Positions 20,839 to 32,730 of a DNA stretch of 64,000 bases are shown here, piece after piece; the stretch's first letter is position 1; each line of letters starts with the position of its first letter. The stretch comes from Stenogyne calaminthoides (Eukaryota > Streptophyta > Magnoliopsida > Lamiales > Lamiaceae). A program made the translations under genes and the position numbers. Where the stretch lies: NCBI GenBank assembly GCA_037126765.1, contig JBBCBC010000024.1, positions 20,309,554-20,373,553 of the forward strand, given 5' to 3'. The notes under the pieces are model-generated. The model ran no database searches. It worked only from the letters and a program-made list of their open reading frames with translations, and was not told the origin of the DNA.

Positions 20839-22640
20839 CCAAGCTCTTGTTTTAATTGCATTAAAAATCTGATTTTTAAAATTAAATTTCTTAAAATCAG
20901 TGGGGCACGAAGCGCCCCGATCCCGTCTTGGAGGCATCGATCTTCTCCACCTCGATTCATGGCGAATCGCTGTCGATTCTCTCCAATTTTGACGCTAGTC
21001 TCTTGAACCACTCAGGGCTTGGCCGGCGTGCCCGTCTCGACGTGTTTCAAGGCAGCGCGTCACCGGATTCGGGAAGATCCAGTGACGATTCGTCGCCGAC
21101 TCATCGCTTGTCTGTGTTTATCGATCTGGTTTCGAACCAGAAATTGATCAGGGGTGCGGCACCGCGCTTACCCCTCCGTTCCGTTTGCATCGACGAGGGG
21201 TTGCCCGCACGCTAGGTGTGGCATTGGCGACCCGCGTCGTATCACTGGCCGAACCTCGTCAAGTCGCCTTGCCGATTCTGTTCATCTTCGTTTGGAACCT
21301 GGACTGTTTCGATTGTTTTGGTTCCTTGGTTGGATTGAATGGATGAATTAATTTGATTAATTGTTATGCGATTTTGATTCTGAATTTTTGGGTTAATTGG
21401 GAGTTTGGATTTCGAATTGGATTTGATTTGGTTGGGTGATGATGTAGGAGGGCTGTTTTGCAAATTCGATTTGAGACAGGCCCTCCCGTGCAAATTTTAG
21501 AAATTGCACCTGAGCCCCCAGGATTAAAATAAATAAAAATTGAATTTTGGAATTTTATTGGATATAATTTTGAGATTAAAATTTTGGTTGGACCGAGACG
21601 ATTAATTGGATTAATTAATTTTTTTTAATAATCATAAAATGAATCTTTAATTAAATTTAAATTCGTTTTTAAAAGAATTATTAAATCTCACTAAAACATA
21701 TTAGTTGGACTAATGACGAACTTAATTAATTGGATTAATTAAAGGTCAAAATATTAATAATGAATTTAATTATTAAAACTTGATTTTAAAATTGGATTTT
21801 AAAATTATGGTTTAAATGATTAAACGGGTTATTAATTCCCACTTGGTTAACATGTTTTATATTTTGTTAACGTCTTTTATGTCCGCATTATAATTGTTTG
21901 GGTAGGCGGCGCCCAATACTTGTCGGACCGTATTATTGTTTGGGTAGACGGTGCCCATGTAAGTGTTAGTCCGTATATAAATCATGTTTGGGTAGGCGGC
22001 ACCCAATAATTGCTCAAATGTGATATAGATTAACATGTTGGATCTCGATTAAGCAATTAATACCCTGCCTTTAAAACGTTCCTCACTAAAATATAGTTTT
22101 CTCATTAATTTGATAAGATGTCTTCCATCAAAATTAAAAGTAAACCGGAGATTTCGTTCCAATGAGTACTTAAAGACCCTCATCTTTTGCTCGGATCTAC
22201 ATCTAACGGGACTTTTATAGGGGCATGAAATGTCGCCGCTTGATGGTTGTAAACCAACTTAACTTTGTTTCGCTAGCCCTCGTGGAGAACAAAGGGTAAG
22301 TGACATTAGTCGAACTAGGTTCGACAAACTAGAAATTGCAGTTTTGCAATTGGTTTGGAGATCTACCAGTTATGTTATTACAATGATCAACCCTCGCTGG
22401 GATTATGATAGTACTCATGTGGATCCTAGTCCATTATAATTTATATTTGATATAAATTCGTACTTTTCCGATGAGGTCGTTAAGTATGTGAAAATAATGG
22501 AGATAAAATAAACACAAAAGAAAGGCCATGTTTATTTTGATTGCTAAATATTGATCATAGGAATTATGTATTTAATTCCCGTTTTGTTTTATTTCTCTTG
22601 GTTAGTTGAAATGTATAACTGTTATTGAGATGTGTTTTGG
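20839..22640 (+). other. C2 leader with GC-rich island and short tandem repeat
   Basis: 20900-21310 is GC-rich compared with the AT-rich surroundings and holds only short, motif-free frames. 21893-22025 has three imperfect copies of a roughly 50-base unit beginning TGTTTGGGTAG(G/A)CGG(C/T). The rest is AT-rich. No gene recognised. Confidence 0.5.
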
Positions 22641-23240
22641 AAACAAACTAAATTGGCTAGGCCAAATTTTCTGGACAAGCACCGAAACACGTGTTTGGTG
22701 CTAAGGCAAGAAAAGGTTGAGTACGTGTTGGACACGTATATCCCGGTTACCCTTACAGCTAGTTCTCTGAGGCATCCACGTTTGACGTAGCAGCTCAGAA
22801 GAAGCATCAAGAGGACGCTTCCCAGACTCAATGTGTGATGTTGCTCAGCATGACTCCCGATATACATAGGCAACGTGAGAAAATGGATCTCTTCTAGATG
22901 CTCCAGCATCTGAAGGATCTCTTTGATTCTGAATCTCATCTAAGATTTATGATATGATGAGAGATCTGTTCAGATGTCGGTTAGCTAAAGAAGGGAAAAT
23001 TTCATCTCATGTGCTAATGATGATGGACTTAATTGAGAAACTTGGTAATTTAGGCATTGAGCTAAAAGACCAACGTTTTCATCTATGTTATCCTCCAGTT
23101 GCTCCCGGATTCATATTTTAGCTTCATTGTGAACTACAATATGAATAAGATAAGGCGATCTTGCGTGCTTAACTTCTGGCGTGCTCAAGACTTTTGAGTT
23201 CACTATCACTAAGATGGTGTTCAAAAAAGAAGGAGCGGTA
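22641..23240 (+). pseudogene. C2 gag remnant
   Basis: At about 22950-23130 the frame reads MMRDLFRCRLAKEGKISSHV and LIEKLGNLGIELKDQRF, which is the copia gag wording of the UBN2/retrotran_gag type. Stops and frameshifts occur on both sides, and the nucleocapsid part is not recognisable. Confidence 0.6.
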
Positions 23241-23500
23241 AACAAGGATGAGGGGCACCGAAGAAGGATCTATAAGGTTTTGGTTCTTTGAAAAAGAAGA
23301 CACTAGGTGCTTTTCTAAAGATCGAACATGTATGTTTGTTATTAAGATAAACATGTCCACTAATAACGCTAACTGCTCGGTATTGGATACTGGATGTGGC
23401 TCTCACATTTGCACTAATGTGAAGGGGCTCATGTGTCATAGGGAAGTTAGGGCGGGTGAAGTCGTCTTACACGTGGAAACGGAGTAAGAATTGCTACTGA
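23241..23500 (+). pseudogene. C2 protease region
   Basis: An open stretch contains CSVLDTGCGSHICTNVKGL (about 23375-23430). The aspartic protease triad D-T-G is intact in a typical copia context. The frame closes at 23487 and the following pre-integrase region is in another frame. Confidence 0.7.
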
Positions 23501-23504
23501 ACGT

Positions 23505-24266
23505 GTGGGGACTTATGTGTTAGACTTACCCTTTGGTTTTAGATTAGAAATTAATGATTGTCATCTAGTTCTTTCTATTACTCGCAACATATATTTGTTG
23601 CATTGTGGATATGATGTTCTTAATATACAAAGTAAAAGACTAAAACTTAGTAATCATGAAAACCCGACTTACTTATGGCATTGTAAACTTGATCATGTAA
23701 ACGAGAAAAGAATTGCAATGTTAAGAAAGTTAGACTACTTAACCCCATTCGACTGTGAGTCTTATGGAGATTGTGAATCTTATCTCATGGGCAAGATGAT
23801 CAACAGACCTTTTTCTGGGAAAGGGGTGCATGCCAAAGAAGTTCAAGAGTTGATCTACAACGATGTTTGTGGACCATTGCCCACTCTAGCTAGGGGTCAC
23901 TTCGACTACTTCATCACTTTTACTGATGATTTCTCTAGATACAGATACATGTATCTTAAGAAACACAAATCTGAATCTTTGAAGAAATTCAAAGAGTACA
24001 AAGCTGAAATAAAGAAGAAACTTGGTAAGAGTATCAAGACTCTTCGATCGGATCGAGGAGGTGAATACCTTAGCCATGAATTCACTGATTACTTGAAGTT
24101 ACATGGAATCCAGTCACAATGGACTACTCCCGAAACACCTCAGATGAATGGTGTGTCTGAGAGAAGAAACCAAACCCTGTTAGACATGGTGAGGTCCATG
24201 ATGAGCTTTTCCTGTCTTCCAACATTCTTATGTGATACACGTTACAAACCTCAATTTATATTCTGA
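23505..24266 (+). pseudogene. C2 pre-integrase and integrase
   Basis: An open frame of 253 codons. The pre-integrase region reads LWHCKLDHVNEKRIAML (the usual second His is aspartate-flanked and degraded). The integrase core has YNDVCGPLPT (Asp), FTDDFSRYRYMYL, TLRSDRGGEYLS (Asp) and MNGVSERRNQTLLDMVRSMM (Glu). It ends abruptly after the core at the internal deletion that removes RT and RNase H. Confidence 0.85.
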
Positions 24267-24315
24267 ATAAGATTCTATCTAAATCGGTTGAGCATACACC
24301 ATATGAATTATGTTG

Positions 24316-24503
24316 TGGCAAATCTGTACAGATCTGTTTAAGGGGATTACGTGGATACCATAGTAGAGGAATTTGCTCTACAGCTACTGTAAGTTTACTC
24401 GTTATGATTATTGTAATCGTTGTATGCAATTATGTGTTCGTTGTTGGTGAACTGTCTTTCCGCTGCGCATGTTTATGTGATTACGTGCCTCTAAATTCCA
24501 ACA
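24316..24503 (+). repeat. C2 3' LTR remnant
   Basis: This is the last 188 bases of the LTR, matching 20637-20824 and ending AAATTCCAACA, followed by the target duplication TTCTC. The rest of the 3' LTR is missing. Confidence 0.88.
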
Positions 24504-25596
24504 TTCTCTTGAGAATCTGATGAAGGACTATTCTGTGTTACAAGAACTGTTCAATGAAACTCAAGAGCAGAATGAAGTACTGATTACTGAAAATCTGAAG
24601 TGGCAAAACTCTAATGCTGCTGAGATCACTTCTCAATTGATGGGAGTAACTGATAAACTTGATGTTCTGAAAGTACAACTCTCAGAGAAAGAGAAGGTGG
24701 TAGAGGCCCTGAAAGGAAAGTTAGAGAAATCTACTGAAGAGAATCAGCTTATCAGAACTGAGTTCAATGACCTCTTTGAGAAACATGAAACTCTAAAGAA
24801 AAGTGAGGATAGTTTGAGGAGAAAGTTAGCTCTATTGAATTCTGCATCTCAAGCAATAGATGAAATTCAGAGTTATCAAAGACCTGCAACTATAAAGGAT
24901 GGATTGGGATATAATCCAGGGGGAACCTCACATGATCTTCTGAATACTGCTTCTACAAGTGGCACTAAGACTGTCTTTGTTAAACCGGCGGTTCGTACTG
25001 ATATTCTTATTGAAGAACAACCCCGTGTTTTAGATAAGGGTAAAGGACATATGGTTTCAGAGAACCTGAAGGTTCAGGAAAGAAAGCACAAACCTCAGGA
25101 AAAGGCTAGAAAACCTGAACACTCAGTAGGAAATCCACAGGACAGTACTTCGAAGCCTCAGGCTAAGAATACCAACCTGAAGAAATCTGCCCTGAACCAT
25201 CAGAGGAATCCTCAGAAGAGAAACACTCAGTCAAGTAATTCTCAGATGAGGAGACCAAGTCCTCAGGTTACTGAAAGACCCCAATTTCAGTACAGGCAAC
25301 CTAAACCCCACTTGCCTAAGGGTGAAGGTTTCCTGAACCCAAGTCAGCAGAGACAGAGATCAGCTGCACCAAAGCCAAAGCACTGGAACAAGAGGCCTGA
25401 ACCAAAGAAGAATTCTAAGGCTGACACTCATACACAGGGGACTACCAAGGCATCTAAGATGGTGAATGTGTATGTAGATATTTATGAAAGACAAATCAGC
25501 CACTTTAAAGTAATTAGAGTTGTGAGGCAGATTTTGGTTCCAAAAGGTACAGCTAACCTAATAGGACCCTACACAAAATGGGTACCTAAGGCCTGA
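24504..25596 (+). pseudogene. S2 gag, C-terminal part
   Basis: It continues the gag frame broken by C2. The first 110 residues form a long charged helix with heptad-like spacing (ENLMKDYSVLQELFN, QLSEKEKVVEALKGKLEK), a probable coiled coil. A basic, proline/glutamine-rich tail follows. The frame ends with GPYTKWVPKA and a stop at 25596. The extended coiled-coil and basic gag tail is typical of the Sirevirus lineage. This stretch is open throughout. Confidence 0.8.
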
Positions 25597-26032
25597 TTTT
25601 GTTTCAGTGAAGGAAAAGGCCACTGAGCTGAAAGAAGACAACATAGCCTTGATGAGTGGAACTGAAATTGCACCTGCTGCATGGTACTTAGACAGTGGAT
25701 GCTCAAGACACATGACATGATACAAACATTTGCTCATTAACTATGTTGAATAGAAAGACCCTCAGATAACATTTGGAGACAACTCCAAAGGATAGACAGA
25801 AGGATATGGAACACTTGAAGTTGATATTGTTCCTATCCATGGTGTATCATATGTGTCTGGTTTAAAGCATAACTTGCTTTCTATCAGCCAATTCTGTGAT
25901 AAAGGATTCAGTGTTGAATTCTCAAAGAACTTGTGCTATGTGAAAGATATTATTTCACAACAAGTACTACTGACTAGAAAAGGAAATGTGTATCTTGCTG
26001 ATTGGAGACTAACTCCTATGGATACATGTTAA
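25597..26032 (+). pseudogene. S2 protease region
   Basis: The frame encodes AWYLDSGCSRHMT at about 25680-25718; catalytic D-S-G is present. Stop codons follow where S1 has sense codons (after HMT, after INYVE, after NSKG and after MDTC), but the frame is otherwise kept, with SGLKHNLLSISQFCDKGFSVEF. Several point mutations rather than rearrangement have killed it. Confidence 0.75.
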
Positions 26033-26950
26033 ATGGCTAAAAAGGCTACTGAAACCAGTTGGTTATGGCACAAAAGACTGAATCACTTGAACTTCAAAAC
26101 CCTGAATAAACTTGCAAGATTAGCACTTATAAGGAGGTTACCAAATGAAGTGTTCAGTAAGGGTCGTGTATGTGATGCTTGTCAGAAAGGCAAACAAATT
26201 AGAGCATCATTCAAAAGTAAAGTAGAAGTGTCTACTGATAGAATACTTCAACGGTTACATATGGATCTCTTTGGTCCAGTAACACCTGTAAGCACAAATG
26301 GCAGGAAATATACATTGGTAGTAGTTGATGATTACTCTAGATACACATGGGTCATATTCTTACTCTGTAAGAAGGAGACTCAGACAAAACTGCCAGAATT
26401 ACTGAAAAGGCTCAGTAATGAAAAGAATATGAGTGTGGTCAAAACAGATCAGATAAAGGAACTGAGTTTATCAACCATATTATATCTTATTATTGTGCAG
26501 CAAATGGAATAGCTCATGAAACATCAGCTGCAAGGACCCCTCAACAAAATGGTGTTGCTGAAAGAAGAAATAGAACCCTGAAAGAAGCTGCAAGAACAAT
26601 GATTGTTGAAGCTGACATTCCTAAGAGATTTTTGGCTGAGGCAGTCAATACTGCATGCTACTCTCAGAACAGATCCATGCTGACAAAGAATCAAGGCAAA
26701 ACACCATATGAGTTGTGGAATGAAAGAAAACCTCTTGTTTCTTTCTTTCGTGTGTTTGGTTGTAAGTGTTTCATACACAACAATGGTAAAGATCAGTTGA
26801 AAACTTTTGATAGCAAAGCTGATGAAGGAGTATTGTTGGGATATTCTGAAATCAGTAAAGCCTTCAGAGTTTACAACTGTAGGACCATTATTGTGGAAGA
26901 AACACCTCATGTTGTCTTTGATGAATCTACTTGTGTTCATAAGAAACAGG
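26033..26950 (+). pseudogene. S2 pre-integrase and integrase, one frameshift
   Basis: The first frame has WLWHKRLNHLNFKTLNKLA and CDACQKGKQIRASF (all zinc ligands present), then HMDLFGPVTP (first Asp) and VVVDDYSRYTWVIFL. Near 26447 a base is missing, so the second Asp region lies in a shifted frame. From about 26530 the next frame has QQNGVAERRNRTLKEAA (Glu), YELWNERKPLVSFFRVFGCK and DEGVLLGYSEISKAFRVYN. One indel therefore separates two otherwise well-preserved halves. Confidence 0.82.
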
Positions 26951-27500
26951 AAGATGATTCAGGAGACTTGACAAAGAGGATCACCAGACTTAGCCTGAAG
27001 AAGAATGTCAAACCATCATCTGAGCCTGAAAAGAAGAAGTCAATCACTTACTATGAATGGAGTGAAATTGACTCAGAGGAAGAAGAGACTCAGGATGGAA
27101 ATATTCAGGTGGTGAAACTCAGGATAATAGTTCTCCACTGAAGGAAAGCCAACACACTGAAGCTGACCCATCTGAACAAACCCCAGTTCAGAATCAGGTA
27201 TGTAATGTCGATGAAGATGTGGTCACAGCTGAGGCAAACTTTGAATCTATCAATCAAGGGGGAACAAATGTCACTGACAATGTTCTAAATGGAATTTCCC
27301 CTGAGGAAGATGATTCCCTCTTTCCTTTCTTGTTGTTCCCTGAATTTAATGAATTACCTGAACCTAACATTTCTGATGTTGAGGATACTACTGAAGGGTG
27401 AACATTCAGGAGAGCATGGTTAGATAGCCACCCTACAACTCAGATTGTAGGAGATCCATCTGAAGGAGTTAAGACAAGAAGGTTCCATGGAGAAAGTGTA
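26951..27500 (+). pseudogene. S2 integrase-RT linker
   Basis: An acidic, serine-rich linker with several frames (26951-27141 and 27219-27401) and little conservation, as usual for this region of copia pol. The downstream RT frame begins near 27501 with CFLSEKEPTEIEEALQD. Confidence 0.6.
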
Positions 27501-29005
27501 TTGTTCTGCTGCTTCCTATCTGAGAAGGAACCTACTGAGATTGAAGAAGCTCTTCAAGATTCATTCTGGATTATTGCTATGCAAGAGGAGCTGAACCAAT
27601 TTACAAGAAATGAAGTTTGGGAGCTAGTAGATAGACCTAAGAGGCATAATGTGATTGAAACTAAATGGGTATTCAGAACAAAAGAGATGAGAACAATGTC
27701 ATTGTAAGAAACAAGGCAAGGCTAGTTGCACAAGGTTATTCCCAAGAAGAAGGCTTTAATTATGATGAAACCTTTGCACCAGTTGCAAGACTAGAAGCCA
27801 TTAGATTGTTTCTTGCATATGAAGTGCATTTCTGAATGGTGTGCTTAAAGAAGAGGTTTATGTGGAACAACCTCCAGGCTTCTGTCAGAATGACCAAGTT
27901 TACAGGCTCAGAAAAGCCTTGTATGGTCTGAAGCAAGCACCCAGAGCATGGTATGATACTCTATCTCAGTTTCTTACTGATCATGGTTTTACCAAAGGGA
28001 CTGTTGATAGAACCTTGTTCAGGATAGAAGATGGGAAAGATATCTTACTAGTTCAGATTTATGTGGATGACATCATTTTTGGATCTCCTAATCATCAGAT
28101 GTGTGAGAAATTTTCTACCCTGATGAAAGGAAAGTTTGAGATGTCAATGATAGGGGAGATGAATTTCTTTCTAGGACTTCAGGTGAAACACTCAAAAGAA
28201 GGAATTTTCATCAATCAGGAAAAATACACCAGAGATCTGATTGCTAAGTATGGTGTACAAAATTTCGATGTAGTTAGAATTCTTATGAATACTAACTACA
28301 AGATGGATCCTGATCCTGAAGGCAAGTCAGTAAATCACTGATTATAGAGGGATCATTGGATCATTTCTCTCTCTCACAGCAAGTAGACCTGACATTACTT
28401 TTGCTGTTGGGATATGTGCAAGATACCAAGCCAATCCTAAGGCTAGTCACATGGAAGCTGCCAAAAAGATTCTGATATATCTTAAAGGCACTGTGAATTG
28501 AGGATTGTGGTATCCAGCTGATGATAAACTTGAATTAAATGGTTATTTATATGCTGATTATGGTGGTTGCAGAATTGACAGAAAGTCCACTTCAGGAACT
28601 TGTCAATTTCTTAGAAGCAAACTGATATCTTGGTTCTCTAAGAAATAAACTTCAGTTGCAACTAGTACTAGTGAAGCAGAATACATGGCTGCAGGGAGCT
28701 GATGTGCACATATTCTTTTGCTAAGGCAACAATTGAGGGATTATAAGATTTTAGCCAATGAAATACCTATATTTTGTGACAATAACACTGCTATTGCTAT
28801 TTCACAAAATACGGTATTGCACACCAGATGCAAACATGTTGACATCAGACATCATTTCATTAGAGACCATGTTGAAAAGAAAGATATCAGGATGGAGAAA
28901 ATTCATACTGATAAACAAAGGGCTGGTATTCTTACTAAGCCTTTGGCTGAGTCAAGATTTCAGGAACTATCAGTAGAATTAGGGATGTTGGATCCTGGTG
29001 AGTAA
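27501..29005 (+). pseudogene. S2 reverse transcriptase and RNase H, several stops
   Basis: RT motifs in order: WELVDRPKRHNVIETKWVF, ARLVAQGYSQEE, then a deletion near 27821 that removes the segment carrying the first RT aspartate (QMDV in S1), then EEVYVEQPPGF, YGLKQAPRAWYD, YVDDIIFGSPN and MNFFLGLQV. After 28341 a frameshift and at least three stop codons (about 28500, 28646 and 28702) break RNase H, but the C-terminal FCDNNTAIAIS...HHFIRDHVEKKDIRM...GILTKPLAE is open at 28718-29005. The missing catalytic residue makes it inactive. Confidence 0.85.
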
Positions 29006-29599
29006 AATTTACCGAAGGGAGAAGTTCTTCAGATGCATGAAGTTATTCAGGAAGGAATAACTCAGGATAAAAATCTCTCAAGATAGAAACCGAGACTCGG
29101 GATGATTTTTATCAAGGTCAGTATTCAGTAAGGCTTAAGTATTTAATTAATCCTGAAACAATACTTGGCTCATGCATTTACTCACATCATTTATTTCACT
29201 CAGAAATCATTGGAAATAAATGACTAAAGACCTGAACTTTAAGCGGGAATGTTTGAAAGAATCCTATTGGCTAGAATTTTGGCAGAGAACCGAAGGGTTG
29301 CCTCGATTAGAGTGAAACATCATTTTGTCACCCTAATTGTTGTTATTTGCTACACTTATCTGATTATTTGCTATAAATAACAAATAACTCTCAAGATTAT
29401 ATTTTATGCCAGATTAAATCTTGATCGTTCATTTATTTATCCATCAAAGATTTAATCGTAGCCCTTGATCTCCACTTCCCAAGATCATATAAATACCCCA
29501 GTGTTCTCTTGATCAAATATTTTACAATCCTTGTTATTCAAACATCCAAATTCTCGAAACCCTTAATCTTCGAACGTTCAAAATTCTCAAATTCTTGCA
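29006..29599 (+). promoter_or_regulatory. Promoter-like region before the S2 extra gene (TATA box 29488-29495)
   Basis: A consensus TATAAATA lies at 29488-29495, 105-112 bases before the ATG at 29600. Plant initiation 25-35 bases downstream would start a message near 29520 with a leader of about 80 bases. That leader is A/C/T-rich and ATG-free, as in plant 5' UTRs. A second TATAAATAA lies at about 29372. This is the sequence arrangement of an RNA polymerase II promoter inside the element. No measurement supports it here. Confidence 0.55.
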
Positions 29600-31930
29600 A
29601 TGGATTTTCCTAGCTATGCCATGATTAAAGATCTCGCAGAAACAGAGAAGCCCTATTTTGAACATGTAGTGGCGATGATTGAGAATAAAACCACCACAGT
29701 TGAAGAAGAAGCACTGAATATGCTCCGGTTGGCTCGGTTGGAGAGATTGGTGAGCAACAAGCCGGATTTGGAGTTACCACAAGAGGTGTTGCAGTTCGTT
29801 GTCAACCTACGAGAAGGTGCACAAGGTTATTTGGTTTCGCAGTTGAGTTTTGGGACATATGCGAAATCAAAAGCCGAGATAGTATGTACAAAAGAGGTAC
29901 GTTTATCACTCGAAGATATTAATGATGTTTTTGAATTGTGCAATAGAGGGGTAGATCCTGCGTTATATATGTCTGGAAGAGAACACAAAATTTTGGATAG
30001 ATTTTCTGAGTCTAAAATAGAGTTAAAGGGGGCTCTGAACAAACGGTGTTTAAAACAGAAATATAGAGTTTTAATTGATATTGTGGCCAAATGCATGATG
30101 AGCACCTCTGGAAGTCTAGAGCAGGTGAGCCGGAATAAGTTGAGGCTCATGGCCGTAATTGAAGACTCTCCGGTGGTGGAGTTCAACTGGCTGAAATTTC
30201 TGGTGGATTACATACTACACCAAAACCAGAAATTGAAATATGCTAAGGGAGCATTTACAAAGAACGGGAAGGTGTTATTTGGCACAAAGATAAGTTTCCT
30301 CATTGAAACTTTGCCGAGGGAAAACATGTTTTTGTTGTTTGGAAAAGAGTTCTCTTGGAACAGAATCATGTTCAGTTCCATCACTTCCACTGATTACATT
30401 TGGAGAAGCCCATCAGGAGCCTGCTGCAACACTGACCGAAATTGTTGACATTGGAGTACAAACTGAGACTGAAGAAGAGACTCCAACTCCTCCAAAACCA
30501 GCTGTTGATCTCACTCCTATTATTGAGAAGCTTACCAAGCTCGAGCCCATTGTTGATCAGATTTCTAAGCTTGAGCCTCTGGTTGGAGTAGTGTCAAAAA
30601 TTATTGAAGCACAGACTTCTCAAGGCAAAATCATGGAGTCCCTCAGCACATCTATGGTATCTACTGATCAGGTAACTTTGCTATCTACTTCCATTGATAG
30701 TAAATTTACTGAGATAAATGTGAAATTGTGAGATGTTGCTAAGGAGGTGAAGGATGAGATGGAAATGAGGTTGAGATGAGATCGAAGATGCTTGAGGATT
30801 TGCTGAAATCCAAGACAGAGGAGTTAATTAGATCTGATGTTGAAGACATGAGTGTCTCACTCATGGAGAAGATGAAATCAACTTTTGGTGGTCTTGCTGA
30901 AGACACTAGTATAGGGCTGAATGTTCTTCAAAGGATTCAGGATGAACATTTTCAGGTGGCTGCTGAAGTGAGGTCCATTGGAAGGGAACAGATGCACATA
31001 GATAGGACCCTCTCTCAAATCATTGCACATTATGATGCCAAAAAGGGGGAAAACTATGACAAGATTGCTTCATTGCCTCCCCTGGAGAAGCAAATTGAAC
31101 AATTTCCTACTGAAACTCAGAGAGGAGAGAAGAGAAAAGAGCCTGAAATTATGATTCACCCTGAAGCGGCTATGGAGGTAATAGAACAAAGGCCAAAGAG
31201 GCAGAGGGAACAGAAATCCAGTAAGTGTGGAGAAGCTCATGGAATCCTGATGCCTCAGAAGATGCCTGAGAAAGCTGCTGCTGCCTTTGTACAAAAACCC
31301 CTGAAGAGGAAAGAAAAAGCCATTGCCAAGTCAGTCAGTAAAAAACCTACTCATATGAAGTTAATTGTTGAGTTTGAAGAGGAGGAGGAAACTCAGGAGA
31401 CAACTGCTCAGAAAGAAGAAGACTCTGAGGTTGATGAACTATTCAAAGAAGGATTTGGAGAATATGATGTATTCTCCAAACGACTTAACTGGGATTGTCA
31501 TAACTCTGTAAAGATGATTGAAGCAGAGAAATTGAGAAGAGCTGTTGTTTCTGTGTCAGGATCGGAGATGGCCAAAAAAGCAAGAGAAGAAGCCAAGAGG
31601 AACCGAGGTGGATTTCAAAGGATGGTCTACAGGAGGAGAGGCACAAAGCCAAGGAAGAGGATGTGGCCTCATGTGGATAAATGGATGCCAATTGAACTGA
31701 ATGATAAGTGGGAAACAACTAAGAGAGAGTTTGTATTCAACTATGATATCCTACAGATCTAGCTGCGATCCATAAGTGACAGGGATGATGCTTTTATTGC
31801 CTATCTACTGAAGAACTTCACAAATGAATGCTAGAAATGGTTTAATGTGTTTGATACACTGAGTTATCAGTTGAAGGCAACTGGACAAATCAAGTATCCT
31901 CCACCAAAGTTCACAAACTCCATTAGGAGC
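29600..31930 (+). pseudogene. S2 additional ORF (aORF), coiled-coil, basic C-terminus
   Basis: ATG 29600 opens a 282-codon frame. Its N-terminal domain shares motifs with the S1 extra gene (KQKYRVLIDIVAK; NWLKFLVDYIL; LSLEDINDVFEL against LTNADITRLFSL). Frame changes near 30400 to a segment with repeated KLEPIVDQISKLEPLVGVVSK, a likely coiled coil, ending at 30731. A third open frame (30776-31762) has helical sequence, basic clusters (QRPKRQREQK, KRKEKAIAK), an acidic block and a basic RRRGTKPRKRMWP. A stop at 31763 is followed by an in-frame continuation to about 31930. No membrane helix or signal peptide is visible, so it looks like a nuclear or nucleic-acid-binding protein rather than an envelope. 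Exact function unknown. Confidence 0.68.
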
Positions 31931-32730
31931 ATCTCGCCCTTAAACCATTAGGAGCATCTCGTCCTTAAGCCACAAACTCCAAATTAACTCTTTTTAAATC
32001 ATATGTTTATCTCATACCTCTCGTCTTCAACTAGGGGCCTACCCTTTGCCCAAGGGGAGCCTTTTTTTTTTTTCAAATTTTCAAGACAAATTATAAATGG
32101 TCATTTTATTAAGTACTAAATGTGTTATTTCAATTGAACATTATTATGTAAAATAATTTAAATTGATAATATATCACTTGTTTTTTTTAATTGAATTCCT
32201 TAATATAACTTATGTATTGAGCTGATGTTATTTGAATTGACGTTTTGATACTTAATTGCATTAAATTATTGAAAAATGTAAGTTTTATATGAATATATAC
32301 ATTTGATATATTAATATAATTTTTATATATTTTATAGGTGTTATGTATATAAAATATAAAGAGTAGGCTTTATATAAAAAAATTCATGTCTAAAAAATTA
32401 AAAATTCGCGAGTTATAACATTAAAAAGGGCCGGGAAGGAAATTGGTATCAACGGTCTTTGTCGCCTGATGATGGGCTATTGCTTATTTTGAGTGATAGA
32501 TGCGGGTTCAATCTGTGTTTATTACAAATTTGTATTTTTTTTCCATATTTTTTACTCTGTAAATAAAAAAAATAATACAAAGTATGTTGTTCTCTGAAAT
32601 TGAACTTAGGTCATAATGGTACTATAGAAGCAAGCATACCACTACGCCACATTAAAATTTTACTTGATATATTTATTATTAATTTACTTAGCTTTATGTT
32701 AAAACAAATATTGACAAAAAATATAGTTAC
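31931..32730. other. Unassigned AT-rich block replacing the end of S2
   Basis: It begins with two copies of a 24-base repeat (CCATTAGGAGCATCTCG...) at about 31919-31968. It then has AT-rich sequence, a pyrimidine run, and tRNA-promoter-like words at about 32509 and 32596-32649. It lies between the extra gene and the LTR, where the S2 polypurine tract should be; none is visible. It may be an unrecognised insertion. Confidence 0.4.
32540..32652 (-). repeat. SINE-like or tRNA-derived fragment
   Basis: On the minus strand, TGGCGTAGTGGTATGCTTGC (32649-32630) fits the RNA polymerase III A box, and AAGTTCAATTTC (about 32607-32596) resembles the B box at a normal distance. A T-rich tail follows. No full tRNA fold is seen. 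A B-box-like GGGTTCAATC also occurs on the plus strand near 32510. Confidence 0.35.

Larger units (their letters stand above)
19221..24503 (+). mobile_element. Ty1/copia element C2 nested in S2 gag, RT and RNase H deleted
   Basis: Flanked by a perfect 5-bp target duplication TTCTC (19216-19220 and 24504-24508). It has a full 5' LTR, tRNA-Met PBS, leader, gag remnant, protease and integrase. The sequence then jumps from just after the integrase core to the last 188 bases of the 3' LTR. RT, RNase H, PPT and most of the 3' LTR are absent, so it is an internally deleted, non-autonomous copy. Confidence 0.9.
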
